This document shows positions 34,764 to 44,284 of a DNA stretch of 64,000 bases, in pieces. Every line of letters begins with the position of its first letter. Positions within the stretch are counted from its first letter, which is position 1. The notes below the pieces were generated by a model. That model was not told where the DNA came from. It ran no database searches and worked only from the letters and a program-made list of their open reading frames with translations. A program made the translations under genes and the position numbers. The stretch lies in NCBI GenBank assembly GCA_030267565.1, contig BRXU01000005.1, positions 4,981,001 to 5,045,000 on the forward strand. Direction: 5' to 3'. The stretch is from Pleodorina starrii. Its lineage: Eukaryota; Chlorophyta; Chlorophyceae; Chlamydomonadales; Volvocaceae.

Positions 34764-35194
34764 GGTGACTGATGCGGCTTCGCTAGACTATGGGCTGGGA
34801 TGGTTTACCAGGCGAGAGTATAAATAAGCTGCTAGATATTATATATGGATCGGTTCGCGAATCGTATCTGAATCCCTGGAGCGCGGTTTATTTGTTCGAC
34901 TAATTGCGCGCGCAATCCATTCCTTGGGCACGCCCTGCCTCCCAGCCCTACGGATGAAAGCGTACGGTGAAGGACGGGCAGGGAGCGAGCGAGTGCGAAT
35001 TGCACAAGTTGCAGTTATGTGCTTATAGCAATTAAAAGTCAGATTTCGAACAATAACCATATTTGTTGAGCTGAACTTGAGGGACGTTGCATCGCAGCAG
35101 TGTAAGGTTGTGTCACGGATGAAAGCGTACGGTAAAGTAAGAACGGGCAAGGAGCGAGCACGGATTGCGAAAGTCGAAGTGATGTCCGCCGAAC

Positions 35195-35237
<43 letters not shown>

Positions 35238-36480
35238 TTCAGGCTTGGGTCTATGAGGCCACAGAATATTATTATCCTCTTACCAGGCCCACGGTGGTGT
35301 ACGTCCCCTGCCTGCCTTACTTGAACAGCAGCGTTAGTTCGAACGTTTCGCGATGTTCGATAACCTGCGTTCCATGTGCAAGATCTGCGCGACAGTGTTG
35401 CAAGATATATATGCCTAGCGTTGGCGGACAGATATCCGTTGTGCGTAGGGGATATCCGCGCGCTCTCGAGTTGTGGGACAACACATGCATTGCTAGCTGG
35501 CATGCATGTAAGGCCGGTGCAATCGTGTGCAATATGTAGTGCATGCTTGCTCGCGTTGCTCACTGGCTAAGAGGTTTCAGACAGCAGGCTCGGCATTTTT
35601 ACGATTTTTACTGCGCGACATGTAACGAACCTCCGCCGTGGCGGCCTTACCCAGCCACTTTGATTTACCAGCTAGCCATCCACCGCCTGCATGCCCCCAG
35701 GAAGTGCGGCCTGCTGGGGCGTGATTGACGACCGGGTCAACGGTTGCCCCACCTGTACTACGCGATTACGGCTCAAGACGTGCTGAGCCGATCAGCATCT
35801 ATCGGGGCGCGGGCGCGGGGAGACCCCAACGCGCAAGCTGCTGCCCGTGGTGAACGAACAGAGAAACGGACTGGCTGCTGGGATGGCCTGGGATGGCTTG
35901 CTTGGCCGCCCGCTGCTTGTACGGCGGAAGCTGGCGGAGGAGACGGGTGCTCGCTCGCCTGTACATAAAGAGCCCTAGCTTTCTTGACAACATGCCGAAG
36001 GTGCGCACAAATATGCGAGGACTAAGCAGAGCAGCGCAGCAGATACCGTGCGTGACACGGTCGGCTAGATAGTCAGTTGGGTCGTTTGGTGAGTGCCCAC
36101 GCACATCGCGCAGGTACCCCAGCCACGTGCAAACCCAGTTCCGCTTGCTCCATAGGGGTTATGGGTTTTAGGGTATTGCGCGGCATGCAATCGAGGCGGC
36201 GATAGGATGCTTATGTGTGGATACACTTATTACAAGCCGTGCGTGACTGTCCGCAATTGGTGACGTAAGAGACCTACCCACCGTAGCCCCTCACCCGCCC
36301 GCCGCCACACACGCCCAGTGAACTCAAGCCCAAGCAAGCAGCAGTACGGAGCACAGCACCTCACACTTCGGCCTGGTAGTCGTTTGCCGGCAGCTGTCAA
36401 TTAAATATGCCGGCTATGTCGCAAAGTACCTTTGCAAGTAGCTAGGAAAGATCCGGCGGTGGGTCGCTCGTACATACGCA
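34764..36480. other. Intergenic region upstream of the propeller gene
   Basis: No recognised gene. TATTTATA (plus-strand TATAAATA near 34820) sits about 60 bp upstream of the propeller ATG and may be its TATA box. An (AT)n run covers 35196-35234. Near 35100 and 34955 the phrase GGATGAAAGCGTACGGT is repeated, so part of the region is duplicated. GGGTTTTAGGG near 36165 matches the algal telomere motif. Confidence 0.45.
35196..35234. repeat. (AT)n microsatellite
   Basis: About 19 uninterrupted AT dinucleotides. Confidence 0.95.
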
Positions 36481-36483
36481 TGC

Positions 36484-38012
36484 ATGGCATGTCTACAGCT
36501 CATCAACGGGCGCCCCCTTGAAGCATCCCGCGACTGGGCAGGTACCGAGAGCGTAGCGCGAAATCAGAGGGTTGTTGCGGCGTCGTCGTCTTTGAGTGCT
36601 CCATTCACCCTGGCTGAGGTCATTGCGGCGTTGAAGTCGTTACGCAACCGCAAGTCACCAGGCCTCGAGCTGGCACCCGCGGAATGCTACAAATACGCCA
36701 CTCGTAGGATAGAGAACAAAGACGAGCTTGTTCTGGCGCCGTACCTGTTGCGTCTTTTGGAGCATATTCGGTCGACTGGGGACTACCCCAAGCAGTTAAG
36801 AGGTTTCGGTCGTCACCCCCCTTCACAAAAAGGGCGACGCGCACGACCCGAGCAATTACCGCGGGTTGGCTGTTGGCGGGGCCCTTTCTAAGCTTTACGC
36901 GTGTTTGCTGGACCGGCGGTTGAAGGCGTGGGGAGAGGGTTGCGGAGCGCGCACTTCATACCAGGGAGGTTTCCGAGCCAAGCGTGGCACCATCCATAAT
37001 TTGTTCTTGGTGCGGCACCTTACGGACCGTTGCCGTAGGGATCATCCCAACGTATCAGGTCAGGCGCTTTTTATCTGTCAGATCGATTTCGGGAAGACGT
37101 TTGATCGGGTGAACAGGGACTTATTGTGGTCTCGCCTCGAGGAAAGAGGGGTGAAGGGCGCAGCGCTGGAGGTAGGCCCTGAAGCGCTGTTACGAGCGGG
37201 TGGAATTGCGGGTCAAAGTGAACGGCGCGACGGGAGAGGCGTTCTCCTCTTCACAAGGGTTGAAAAAAGGTTGCCCGATGAGTCCCACGCTGTCGGAAGC
37301 GTTCGGTCTCACCGTCAACGCGAAGAAGTGTGAGCTGCTGCTTTTTCACCCCAATGCCCAGGTCAGGAGTCATTTTGTTGCGATCAGCGACCTGGTTACC
37401 ATGCGCGGAACGGAGGACGGGCTGCCGGTGGATCGACCTATCACTTGGAAGACGCGCGCGCGTACGCTATCTCGGGCTGCACTTTGGTCCTAACAGTGAT
37501 TTCTCATCCTGCACGGACGAGCTTTATGCTGCGGGCCGGCGGGCCATGTTCTCCCTGCTTAGCAAGCTACGTCGGCAAGGGCTGTTGTTCCCTTCAGTCG
37601 GCATGAAATTTTTCAACGCGCAAGTTCGCTCTGTTCTGTCGTACGGTTCGCAGCTGTGGGGCGCTGAACTGGTTTTAGCCATGATAGCGAGGGGCTTTCC
37701 GGCTAACGAAGCTCCGCGTTCCTGTTATTTTGAGGCCGCTATCCGGGACCGTATGGTCAAGCTGCAAATCTCGTTTATGAAGCAGCAGCTGGTCGGAGCC
37801 TCCGTCCCACCTCTGCAGTTGTTGTTTAGAGAACTCGGTCAGATGCCTCTTCAGTTGTATTGGGCTGAATCTGTTTTTCGTTTTTGGAACAGCTTGGTGG
37901 CGGACACTAGCAATGTGTACCACAGCTCTTTTCGTCATGAGATTCGTTTGGCTTTGGAAACAGATCTGCAGGCAGACGGTTGGGGCTCCAAGGTCATTCG
38001 GGTCCTGAACCA
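36484..38012 (+). mobile_element. LINE (non-LTR retrotransposon), 5' part, decayed
   Basis: Reverse transcriptase text is spread over several frames: FTLAEVIAALKSLRNRKSPG at 36.6 kb, then SKLYACLLDRRLKAW, SYQGGFRAKRGTIHNLFLVRHL, ICQIDFGKTFDRVNRDLLW, and GLKKGCPMSPTL. Right after SPTL the text jumps to SEAFGLTVNAKKCELLLF, so the segment with the catalytic F/YxDD is deleted. Frameshifts occur near 36800, 37170 and 37480. The domain then continues in a 243-codon frame (YLGLHFGPNSDF ... VIRVLN) to 38012, where another element is inserted. The copy is 5'-truncated and cannot be active. Its family resembles the fragment at 52.5 kb. Confidence 0.85.
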
Positions 38013-38500
38013 TGTCACGCTATCTCGTGTGACTGCCACGGAGCGTGGCGAGTACTACTAACTGTCAAGTTTCCGTTGGAAGCCGTTATTCCTCGGCCCT
38101 TCGGGTCAGGTTCAGTAACCGTTTGAGTGCGGCGATTGAGTCTTCGTCACTTGTTAATATTACATTTGTTTGTTGCATATGTTTGGAGCCCTTGCCAAGT
38201 TTGGTTTCAGACGGTTTCAGACGGTGCGGGCTCCCCTGGAGTTAACCTAACTGAATCGCTTGGGCTGGTGATAAAACCCGGCGATTGTGCGAGTAAAGGT
38301 ATCTGTGTCTCGCATTTTGAGGTAATAAAGACTCTAAGTAGCAAATATTCGCAGATCCGCGATAGGCAGACCGCGTGACGCAGTCCTACTTTATTTGTAA
38401 GTCAGTTTCAGTGATCCGTTCTCCGAGGAGAACTCCCGTGCCCAGGTCGCCCTAGGAGGGAGCAGCTTAGCTCGCCTCCCGAAGGCGCGTGCTTTCCGCC
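38013..38500 (+). repeat. A1 repeat of the split-repeat element
   Basis: 488 bp beginning TGTCACGCTATCTCG and ending GTGCTTTCCGCC. The LINE frame runs on into it (ending LSRVTATERGEYY), which is an artefact of the insertion. Confidence 0.9.
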
Positions 38501-38828
38501 AGTGCGAGACACAGATTAGCTTGTTGTCATCGAGCATCTGGAGTCAACTTCGTCGACTGTTTGCTACATCGTCGGGCCAAGCCCGTTTGATATATATTTA
38601 TATTTGCTGCGTCAAGTCCTGCAAGAGCTTGTCCTCGCGTCAAGCGCGAGGGCTGCAAGTGGTCGGGTTCAAGACCCTTGCTTGCAAGTGTGGCCAGCCG
38701 GAGTCAAGTTCAGGCTCGCCTTCATCGTAAAGAGGCCCCAGGCCTTTGGTATTGGCAGTGGTCGCTACACGCTGTCATTTGTGGTGGCCCCAGGCCCTGC
38801 GAACTCTGACTAAGGGTCTGAAGACGAC

Positions 38829-39805
38829 ATGGACGAGCCATCAACGTCATACTCAGCCCTCCCGACGTCTTCCTGGCCCATGGAGCCGTGGAGTCATAAG
38901 TCGTTCCCCGCCATGCGGCGTTTTATCGACTCTCAAATCATGTTGGCGTGCAGGCGCCCAGGCTGGGCTCACGGTACGAGCATTACCATCGCGACGTCAG
39001 AACCACCCTGATCGCCAAGGCCACCGAGTGGCTGCGGAGCAAGCCCGGCCGAGCCGGGGCAACTCTCTACGGCCACCACCTCGCAGAATACTACCTGGAG
39101 CTGTTGCAGCTTCATTTCGAGCCCGAGAAGAAGGCTGACTACAGGCAGCGCTACGCTCGTCTGGTGCAGGGCAACGTGGCGCCCACGGCATACCTGCAGG
39201 AGGCGCTCACTTTCAAGCCCTACCTGGGCATCAGCGACTTCGAGTTTTCGACCAACTGGGTGCAGCGGCTGGACCCGACTGTCAACGAGCGGGTGCTATC
39301 CAAGTGGGGCCTAGTCCCGCACGACGAGTGGTTCCCGCACCTGAGTGCGATTGCCACCGATGCAGAGGTGGCGTGGAACAACCAGCGGTTTGCAGCAGCC
39401 TCCGCTGTCTCCACGCAGCCGGCTGTGGCGCCGACAACCGGCCCACCCCCATCGTCGTCGGCGGCAGCGGCTCAGCCGTCCAAATCAGCACGGCCCAGCA
39501 GCAGCACCAGCACGTCCCAGGGGCCCAGCACTGGCTCCAGCAAGTCATCGCGCGCCAAGTACTGGTGCAGCAAGCACGGCTGGAACGCCAGCCACATCAC
39601 CGAAGAGTGCAAGCACGGTCAAGCCGTGCTAGCCTCCACGGGTGCATCGCACAGCGTGGATCAGCTCAAGGGATTGTTCGAGCAGTTCCTGGCCATGAGT
39701 GGCTATGCGCCTGCAGGAGCTGCTGCTGTCACCCCTCCGGCGCCCGCCACCAAGTGGCAGACGGACCACGCTATGCGCCCGGGGCAGCAGCAGTCCCCTC
39801 AGCAG
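38829..39805 (+). CDS. gag-like protein, first part (interrupted by SINE)
   Basis: ATG at 38829 opens MDEPSTSYS ... FIDSQIMLAC; near 38950 the sensible text moves to the neighbouring frame (LGSRYEHYHRDVRTTL), suggesting a one-base shift in this copy. The helical, charged region KATEWLRSKPGR to FSTNWVQRLDPTVN is gag/capsid-like. It is followed by a Ser/Pro linker and a zinc-knuckle-like CSKHGWNASHITEEC. At 39805 a SINE is inserted; the frame would otherwise continue directly at 40462. The TAG that ends the frame at 39812 belongs to the SINE's A box. Confidence 0.7.
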
Positions 39806-40446
39806 TCAGCGTAGCTCAATTGGAAGAGCACTCGCTTGGCAATTCGATGGTCATGGGTTCGATCCCATGCTTGGTCGGATTGTCAATGGGTAGATGTGGG
39901 TTCGAATCCCACCGCTGACCCCCTCGCAGTTGGCCAGGGTGTAGAAGGTTGGATGGCAGCTAACCAACCGGTGTCGTTGGCGGGGGCAGTTGACGAAGAC
40001 GGTAGATGTAGTTAGTCGGAGCTACTGGGCGGGACCGTACCCCTGGGAGGAGGAAGCCTACCACTCACGACGAAGGCGGTAGCTACGAGCATCAAGGTTC
40101 CCGAGGTGGAGCTCCGGAGCTGGAGATGGAGTCGAAGGCCAAGTTCGAAGAATGAGCGGGCAATTCCCAGGCTACCCAGTAGTCGGTACTAGCGAGGTGG
40201 CTGCTGAGGTGTGATCAGGAGGGCCAGGCTCCGGCTAGTAGCACTAACTGGCCGTGTTCCCCAGCGATAATGGGGCGAGGAGAACGACTGCGTTAGTGTC
40301 GTGGATCGTCGTACAGGTGTCGTGCGGATTGGACCACAACTGGTGGCGGCTGGTCGGCTCGCTATATAAAGCAAATGCCAGAGTCCCGGCGGCAGGCCCC
40401 CGTCCCCTTAAACCATGCCAGAGCGTGCTCGGTGTAACAATAATAA
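39806..40446 (+). mobile_element. tRNA-derived SINE inserted in the gag-like frame
   Basis: Flanked by a 15-bp target duplication CAGTCCCCTCAGCAG (39791-39805 and 40447-40461). The head contains an RNA polymerase III A box TAGCTCAATTGG (39812-39823) and B boxes GGGTTCGATCCC (39855-39866) and GGGTTCGAATCCC (39898-39910). It ends in GTAACAATAATAA, a typical short simple tail. The segment ...CCCACCGCTGACCCCC and GGGTGTAGAAGG is shared with the copy at 53.9 kb, so both belong to one family. Mobilised in trans by a LINE, by analogy. Confidence 0.85.
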
Positions 40447-40461
40447 CAGTCCCCTCAGCAG

Positions 40462-42375
40462 CAGCAAGGCGCAGGCGGAGGTGCAGGTGAGCAGCACAAT
40501 CGCTGCGACTACTGCTCACGGCTCCACGGGGGCGTGTGCTTCATCCGCAACCCAGAACTGGCGCCGCCCAACTACCGAGCACCGTCAGGCGTCCTACAGG
40601 CGGCATTTCACAACAACATGCAGGCCTACAGGGCGAAGCAGGCGGCCCAGCCCGCACAGCACGCCCAGCCGGCCCAGCAGGTGCAGCAGCCTGCAGTGGC
40701 GGCGACGGCGCAGGTCTACGACAACTACAGTGAGGAGATATACGCGCCGGGGTACCCGGCGCTGATCACGTGCCACGAGGCGATCTGCTGTGAGCAGCAG
40801 GCGACCGGCGGCATGAGCCTCAAGGGCTTGGGAGCCGCTTGCGCCACGCTCAAGCAGCAGCAGGTGCCGGTCACTTTCACGCCGGCACCCATCCCGGATA
40901 TCGAGTTCAGTGCACCCAAGGTGCAGCGGAAGCCTGTGCCTGCAACCGAAGGCGGCAGCAACAGGCTGACTGGCACGTTCACGTTGGAGATCCCCTTCAC
41001 GCTGGACCACGGCCGAGATTTTGCCGACCAGTTGCGGACCAAGATGCTCTCCGTGCTTGGCCTGTCCGCGGACTCGTGTGCAGTGCAGCCGCCCGACTCA
41101 GCCGCCCGCGAGCACCTCAAGGCCCAGCTGCAGCCTGCCGCCCAGCAGGCGCACCCAGCATTCGTGAACTGCTCCAGCTTCTGCTCGGCTACCGACGCAG
41201 AGCTGGGGGGGGGATGCAACAGCAGCAGCTCATCATCGCAGCACAGCGAGTCGCCCTGCTTCACGGGCGCTCCGTCGCCCGGTTTCTTTTCGGAGCTCAA
41301 GGCTCCAAGCATCAGCGCCAGCTCGGCTGCGGACAGCGCCAGCGTGGCCCACGGCAGCGAGTCGCCCTGCTTCACGGGCGCTCCATCGCCCGGTTTCTTT
41401 TCGGAGCTCAAGGCTCCAAGCGGCAGCGGCAATCAGGCGCCCAGCGGACTCCTTAGTCGCCTGGCCAGGCCAGTCGTCTGGGCCAACAGCAAGGTGCTCA
41501 AGGGGGCTGAGGTGCTCTACGGACAGCTCAACAAGACTGAGCCCGTGTACTGCGAGCCCGGGCACCCAAGGTGCGAGGGCAAGCGCAAGAAGCACGTCAT
41601 CCGGCCGCCGGCCATCATTGTGGGCACCAAGAGCACTTGGTCAGCCACACTTTTGCTCATCCTCGTCGCAGCCCTTCTGGTCATGTTCTCTGCGAGTGTC
41701 GGAGCCACGGGCGGCTCGCGCTGCAGGGAGGCAGGGCTCCAGGCCATGCGCCAGCTCGAGGCGGTTGGTGCCGCCCTGAAGTGCACGAACATCGGGTTTG
41801 CGCGGGTGTGGCCCGGCTTGCCTCCCCAGCACCGCACGGAACAAGCCAGCACGCTAGCTGCAGTCGACAGCTACTCCTTTGGCGGTCATATGGCGGCAAC
41901 CACCACCGAGGGTGCTGTGCTCGCCGAGGTGCTGGATCTCGGCAGCTCACTCAGTGTCTTTGCGCCCGTGGGACTCAGTGAGCAGACCGCGGGATGGGTA
42001 CGACAGCAGGGCTGCATCCTGCGCCGCGGTGCACCTGGGGCCGGCCCAGCCGCCCTGACCATGGAGGGGTTGGCTCGTGCTAGTGAGAACGGGGTGAATA
42101 CGGGGGTAATAGTTGTAGAGAATGTGGCCTCTGACGTGGGGTCGGTGCTTGAAGTGGCCGCAGCGCACGCCCGTGAGGCGGCAGTGGCGCGCGTCCCGCG
42201 TGATTATCTGTGGAGTGCAGGAGAGGTCCGCATGCGCTGGCTCCGAGCCCGGCAGGCTGAAAGGCGGTTGCTGATAGTGCCGTGCGCCACCTGCATTTGG
42301 TTGGTGCTGTTGGCCGGCGGCAAGCGCCGCCACGGGTTCATCAGGTGCACCGTCGCGCCCATGCTCGTCTTCTGA
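40462..42375 (+). CDS. gag-like protein continuation with transmembrane and protease-like segments
   Basis: Directly continues the frame broken by the SINE: QQGAGGGAGEQ, then a second Cys/His cluster RCDYCSRLHGGVCF, a Gln/Ala-rich stretch, a duplicated 22-residue unit (SESPCFTGAPSPGFF), a strong membrane segment ATLLLILVAALLVMFSASVG, and AEVLDLGSSLSVFAPVG. The last resembles a retropepsin active site (D-T/S-G-S) but has Leu where Thr/Ser is required, so activity is doubtful. No polymerase domain follows before the stop at 42375. The 3' end has another hydrophobic run (TCIWLVLLAGG). A membrane-spanning gag-like product is unusual. Confidence 0.6.
   Translation, partial: QQGAGGGAGEQHNRCDYCSRLHGGVCFIRNPELAPPNYRAPSGVLQAAFHNNMQAYRAKQAAQPAQHAQPAQQVQQPAVAATAQVYDNYSEEIYAPGYPALITCHEAICCEQQATGGMSLKGLGAACATLKQQQVPVTFTPAPIPDIEFSAPKVQRKPVPATEGGSNRLTGTFTLEIPFTLDHGRDFADQLRTKMLSVLGLSADSCAVQPPDSAAREHLKAQLQPAAQQAHPAFVNCSSFCSATDAELGGGCNSSSSSSQHSESPCFTGAPSPGFFSELKAPSISASSAADSASVAHGSESPCFTGAPSPGFFSELKAPSGSGNQAPSGLLSRLARPVVWANSKVLKGAEVLYGQLNKTEPVYCEPGHPRCEGKRKKHVIRPPAIIVGTKSTWSATLLLILVAALLVMFSASVGATGGSRCREAGLQAMRQLEAVGAALKCTNIGFARVWPGLPPQHRTEQASTLAAVDSYSFGGHMAATTTEGAVLAEVLDLGSSLSVFAPVGLSEQTAGWVRQQGCILRRGAPGAGPAALTMEGLARASENGVNTGVIVVENVASDVGSVLEVAAAHAREAAVARVPRDYLWSAGEVRMRWLRARQAERRLLIVPCATCIWLVLLAGGKRRHGFIRCTVAPMLVF
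41248..41422 (+). repeat. In-frame tandem duplication within the gag-like ORF
   Basis: A unit reading GAGTCGCCCTGCTTCACGGG ... GGAGCTCAAGGCTCCAAG occurs twice, separated by about 45 bp, encoding SESPCFTGAPSPGFFSELKAP twice. The frame is kept, as expected for selection or recency. Confidence 0.9.
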
Positions 42376-42471
42376 GGAACTTCCCTCTTGTTCTGTTTGT
42401 GCATTAGTTGCTACCGTACATCTCATGCCTGGCAACCATCACTCGCCCAGCGGCTTCGTGCTGGGGGGGGG

Positions 42472-42522
42472 AGTGCCAGTTAACCACATCAGCTGGTCAG
42501 CAGAACCTTAGCTGGCGTGACA
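42472..42522 (+). repeat. B1 repeat of the split-repeat element
   Basis: 51 bp from AGTGCCAGTTAACC to GGCGTGACA, identical in layout to B2. It is joined to A2 through two bases (GC), making an 18-bp perfect palindrome at 42515-42532. Confidence 0.9.
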
Positions 42523-42524
42523 GC

Positions 42525-43012
42525 TGTCACGCTATCTCGTGTGACTGCCACGGAGCGTGGCGAGTACTACTAACTGTCAAGTTTCCGTTGGAAGCCGTTG
42601 TTCCTCGGCCCTTCGGGTCAGGTTCAGTAACCGTTTGAGTGCAGCGATTGAGTCTTCGTCACTTGTTAATATTACATTTGTTTGTTGCATATGTTTGGAG
42701 CCCTTGCCAAGTTTGGTTTCAGACGGTTTCAGACGGTGCGGGCTCCCCTGGAGTTAACCTAACTGAATCGCTTGGGCTGGTGATAAAACCCGGCGATTGT
42801 GCGAGACAAGTTATCTGTGTCTCACACTTTGAGGTAATAAAGACTCTAAGTAGCAAATATTCGCAGATCCGCGATAGGCAGACCGCGTGACGCAGTCCTA
42901 CTTTATTTGTATGTCAGTTTCAGTGATCCGTTCTCCGAGGAGAACTCCCGTGCCCAGGTCGCCCTAGGAGGGAGCAGCTTAGCTCGCCTCCCGAAGGCGC
43001 GTGCTTTCCGCC
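42525..43012 (+). repeat. A2 repeat of the split-repeat element
   Basis: Second 488-bp copy of A, starting TGTCACGC. Differences from A1 cluster near the middle (GAGTAAAGGT versus GAGACAAGTT). Confidence 0.9.
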
Positions 43013-43013
43013 T

Positions 43014-43064
43014 AGTGCCAGTTAACCACATCAGCTGGTCAGCAGAACCTTAGCTGGCGTGACA
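43014..43064 (+). repeat. B2 repeat, right end of the split-repeat element
   Basis: 51 bp copy of B ending GCGTGACA, the inverse of the left end TGTCACGC. It is followed by ACCA and the resumed LINE. Confidence 0.9.
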
Positions 43065-43823
43065 ACCACTTAGGGCACAATTGGGGCGAGGAAGCGGCGG
43101 CGGGTAACATCGACACTAGGGTTAGACGGTACTCGGCGTGCAGGCTTAACGTTGAGGCGCTGATGGACACCCTCGGAGGTCGTGTCAACGACGATTGGGG
43201 CAGTGACAGGTTGGCTGTTGATCCGGGCGCTTTTATTTCGGACGGCAGGAAGCCCGGTGTCAAGATGTGCCGTTACAAGCACTGGATGGGGCTCCCGAAG
43301 CAGTTCGAGGGGTACATCCCTTCGGCGCACCACCGCTCCTTACTTCGTTTTCGTCTGTGTGTGTCTGACTTGGCGATTAATAGCGAGAGCAGTAGGTCTA
43401 GGGAGCTACGTGTGTGCAAGGCGTGTCGCGCGAGCAGTGCTGTGGAGGATGAGAAACATTTTCTACTGGAATGCCCTGCGCTTGCGACCGCGCGGCAGAA
43501 GCTTTGGGATTTGGGTGTACCGTACGTACCCGTCAGTGCGTGTGTCAGCGATGTCATGCAAGTCGACGACCAGCGTGGTCTCGCGAGTTCTATTTTCGAG
43601 ATGTTCCGTTTACGGCGCGAATGTATCTTTTCGTATATGTTGCTTGGCGTCTATCGTACAAGTTTATTCCATGCGTTTGTGCTACTCCAGACCCTTGCTG
43701 TTCTTTTGCTTCTTTGGGTACTGTTTCTTTTGTCTTATTTTGCTTTTCTGCGTAGCTGAAGCGGCTCATGAGCCTCCGGGTTCGTTTGAGCCGTACGAGC
43801 TCGTTGAAGCTTGTAACATCATC
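43065..43823 (+). mobile_element. LINE, 3' part, resumed after the insertion
   Basis: The frame resumes as HLGHNWGEEAAAGNI and runs through MDTLGGRVNDDW, GRKPGVKMCRYKHWMGLP and a Cys/His cluster CKACRASSAVEDEKHFLLECP before a stop at 43759. The same order is seen in the 52.5-kb LINE fragment (YMHWMGMP, CPCC ... DEKHVLMECP). A short 3' UTR leads to an ATC-rich tail, in which a Mutator-like element is inserted at 43824; the remaining ATCATCATC tail is at 46098-46106. Confidence 0.85.
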
Positions 43824-44089
43824 CGACGACCCTAAATCCGTCCTGAGTTGGGCGGTTGGTCGTCCACCTCACACTCGTACCATTGGCGTCATCCATATCG
43901 GGTATAGCGATTCCAAGCGCAAATTACATCATTGTACTCGCAATTTTCAAACAACGACGTTCGCATTCAAGCGCTCGCAAAACGAGCTGCAGCGAACACT
44001 ATGTAATGTACTTCACATGCCACTATATAAACGCAGAAGTGTCACTGTGAAAGAGAAATATCGCAATAACAACATGCGTCCATTCCCGC
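43824..44089 (+). repeat. Left terminal inverted repeat of the Mutator-like element
   Basis: Matches the right end in inverse orientation with few substitutions. Includes an inward-facing TATA box and an ATG. Confidence 0.9.
44024..44031 (+). promoter_or_regulatory. TATA box inside the left terminal repeat
   Basis: TATATAAA lies 43 bp before the ATG at 44074 that opens the frame MRPFPHQPGP. Inward-facing promoters in the terminal repeats are known for maize Mutator. Confidence 0.5.
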
Positions 44090-44284
44090 ATCAACCGGGT
44101 CCTGACCGCCCACATAGAAAGAATGGCGTGCTTTCAGCCGTGGCACTGTCAGCCCTGGCAAGCCTCATAGTGCTGGTGTTTACAATGGTTATCGGTGGGA
44201 GTCAATCGGCCAGAGATCCAGCCAGCTTGACAGCAGCCATGAAGACCATCCGGGCTACAATTGAGGCTCTCGAGTATATTCCAG
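44074..44284 (+). CDS. Short membrane-anchored ORF starting in the terminal repeat
   Basis: MRPFPHQPGPDRPH leads to a hydrophobic segment (VALSALASLIVLVFTMVIGG) and SLTAAMKTIRATIEALEYIPG, then a possible GTACAA donor after CCAG. The downstream C-rich frames are not recognisable. The right terminal repeat contains a related start (MRPFPRKHRPHRK) on the minus strand without the membrane segment. Function unknown. Confidence 0.4.

Larger units (their letters stand above)
38013..43064 (+). mobile_element. Split-direct-repeat retroelement (Kangaroo/PAT-like layout), non-autonomous
   Basis: Order A1 (38013-38500), internal region, B1 (42472-42522), A2 (42525-43012), B2 (43014-43064). A copies are both 488 bp with about eight mismatches by eye; B copies are 51 bp. 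The termini are TGTCACGC ... GCGTGACA. ACCA flanks both ends, and deleting the element plus one ACCA restores the LINE frame ...VLN-HLGHNW. The A1-internal-B1-A2-B2 arrangement is the split direct repeat described for PAT/Kangaroo elements of the DIRS order, which use a tyrosine recombinase. No reverse transcriptase, RNase H or recombinase is present inside, only a gag-like frame. A standard LTR element with a damaged 5' LTR is the alternative. Confidence 0.75.

Noticed and set aside
38045..38378. Paired ORFs in A1 also found in A2 (CLEPLPSLVSDGFRR)
   Set aside because: They are short, overlap in two frames and occur because A is duplicated; no evidence of a protein.
39806..39917. A functional tRNA gene (GTCAGCG ... 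CGCTGAC acceptor-like pairing)
   Set aside because: Two B boxes, no proper anticodon stem, exact target duplications and a TAA-type tail show a SINE head; the acceptor-like pairing is likely incidental.
38013..43064. Ordinary LTR retrotransposon with LTR = A+B
   Set aside because: The left copy lacks B, and an extra B precedes A2, so two equal LTRs cannot be drawn. Kept only as an alternative explanation.
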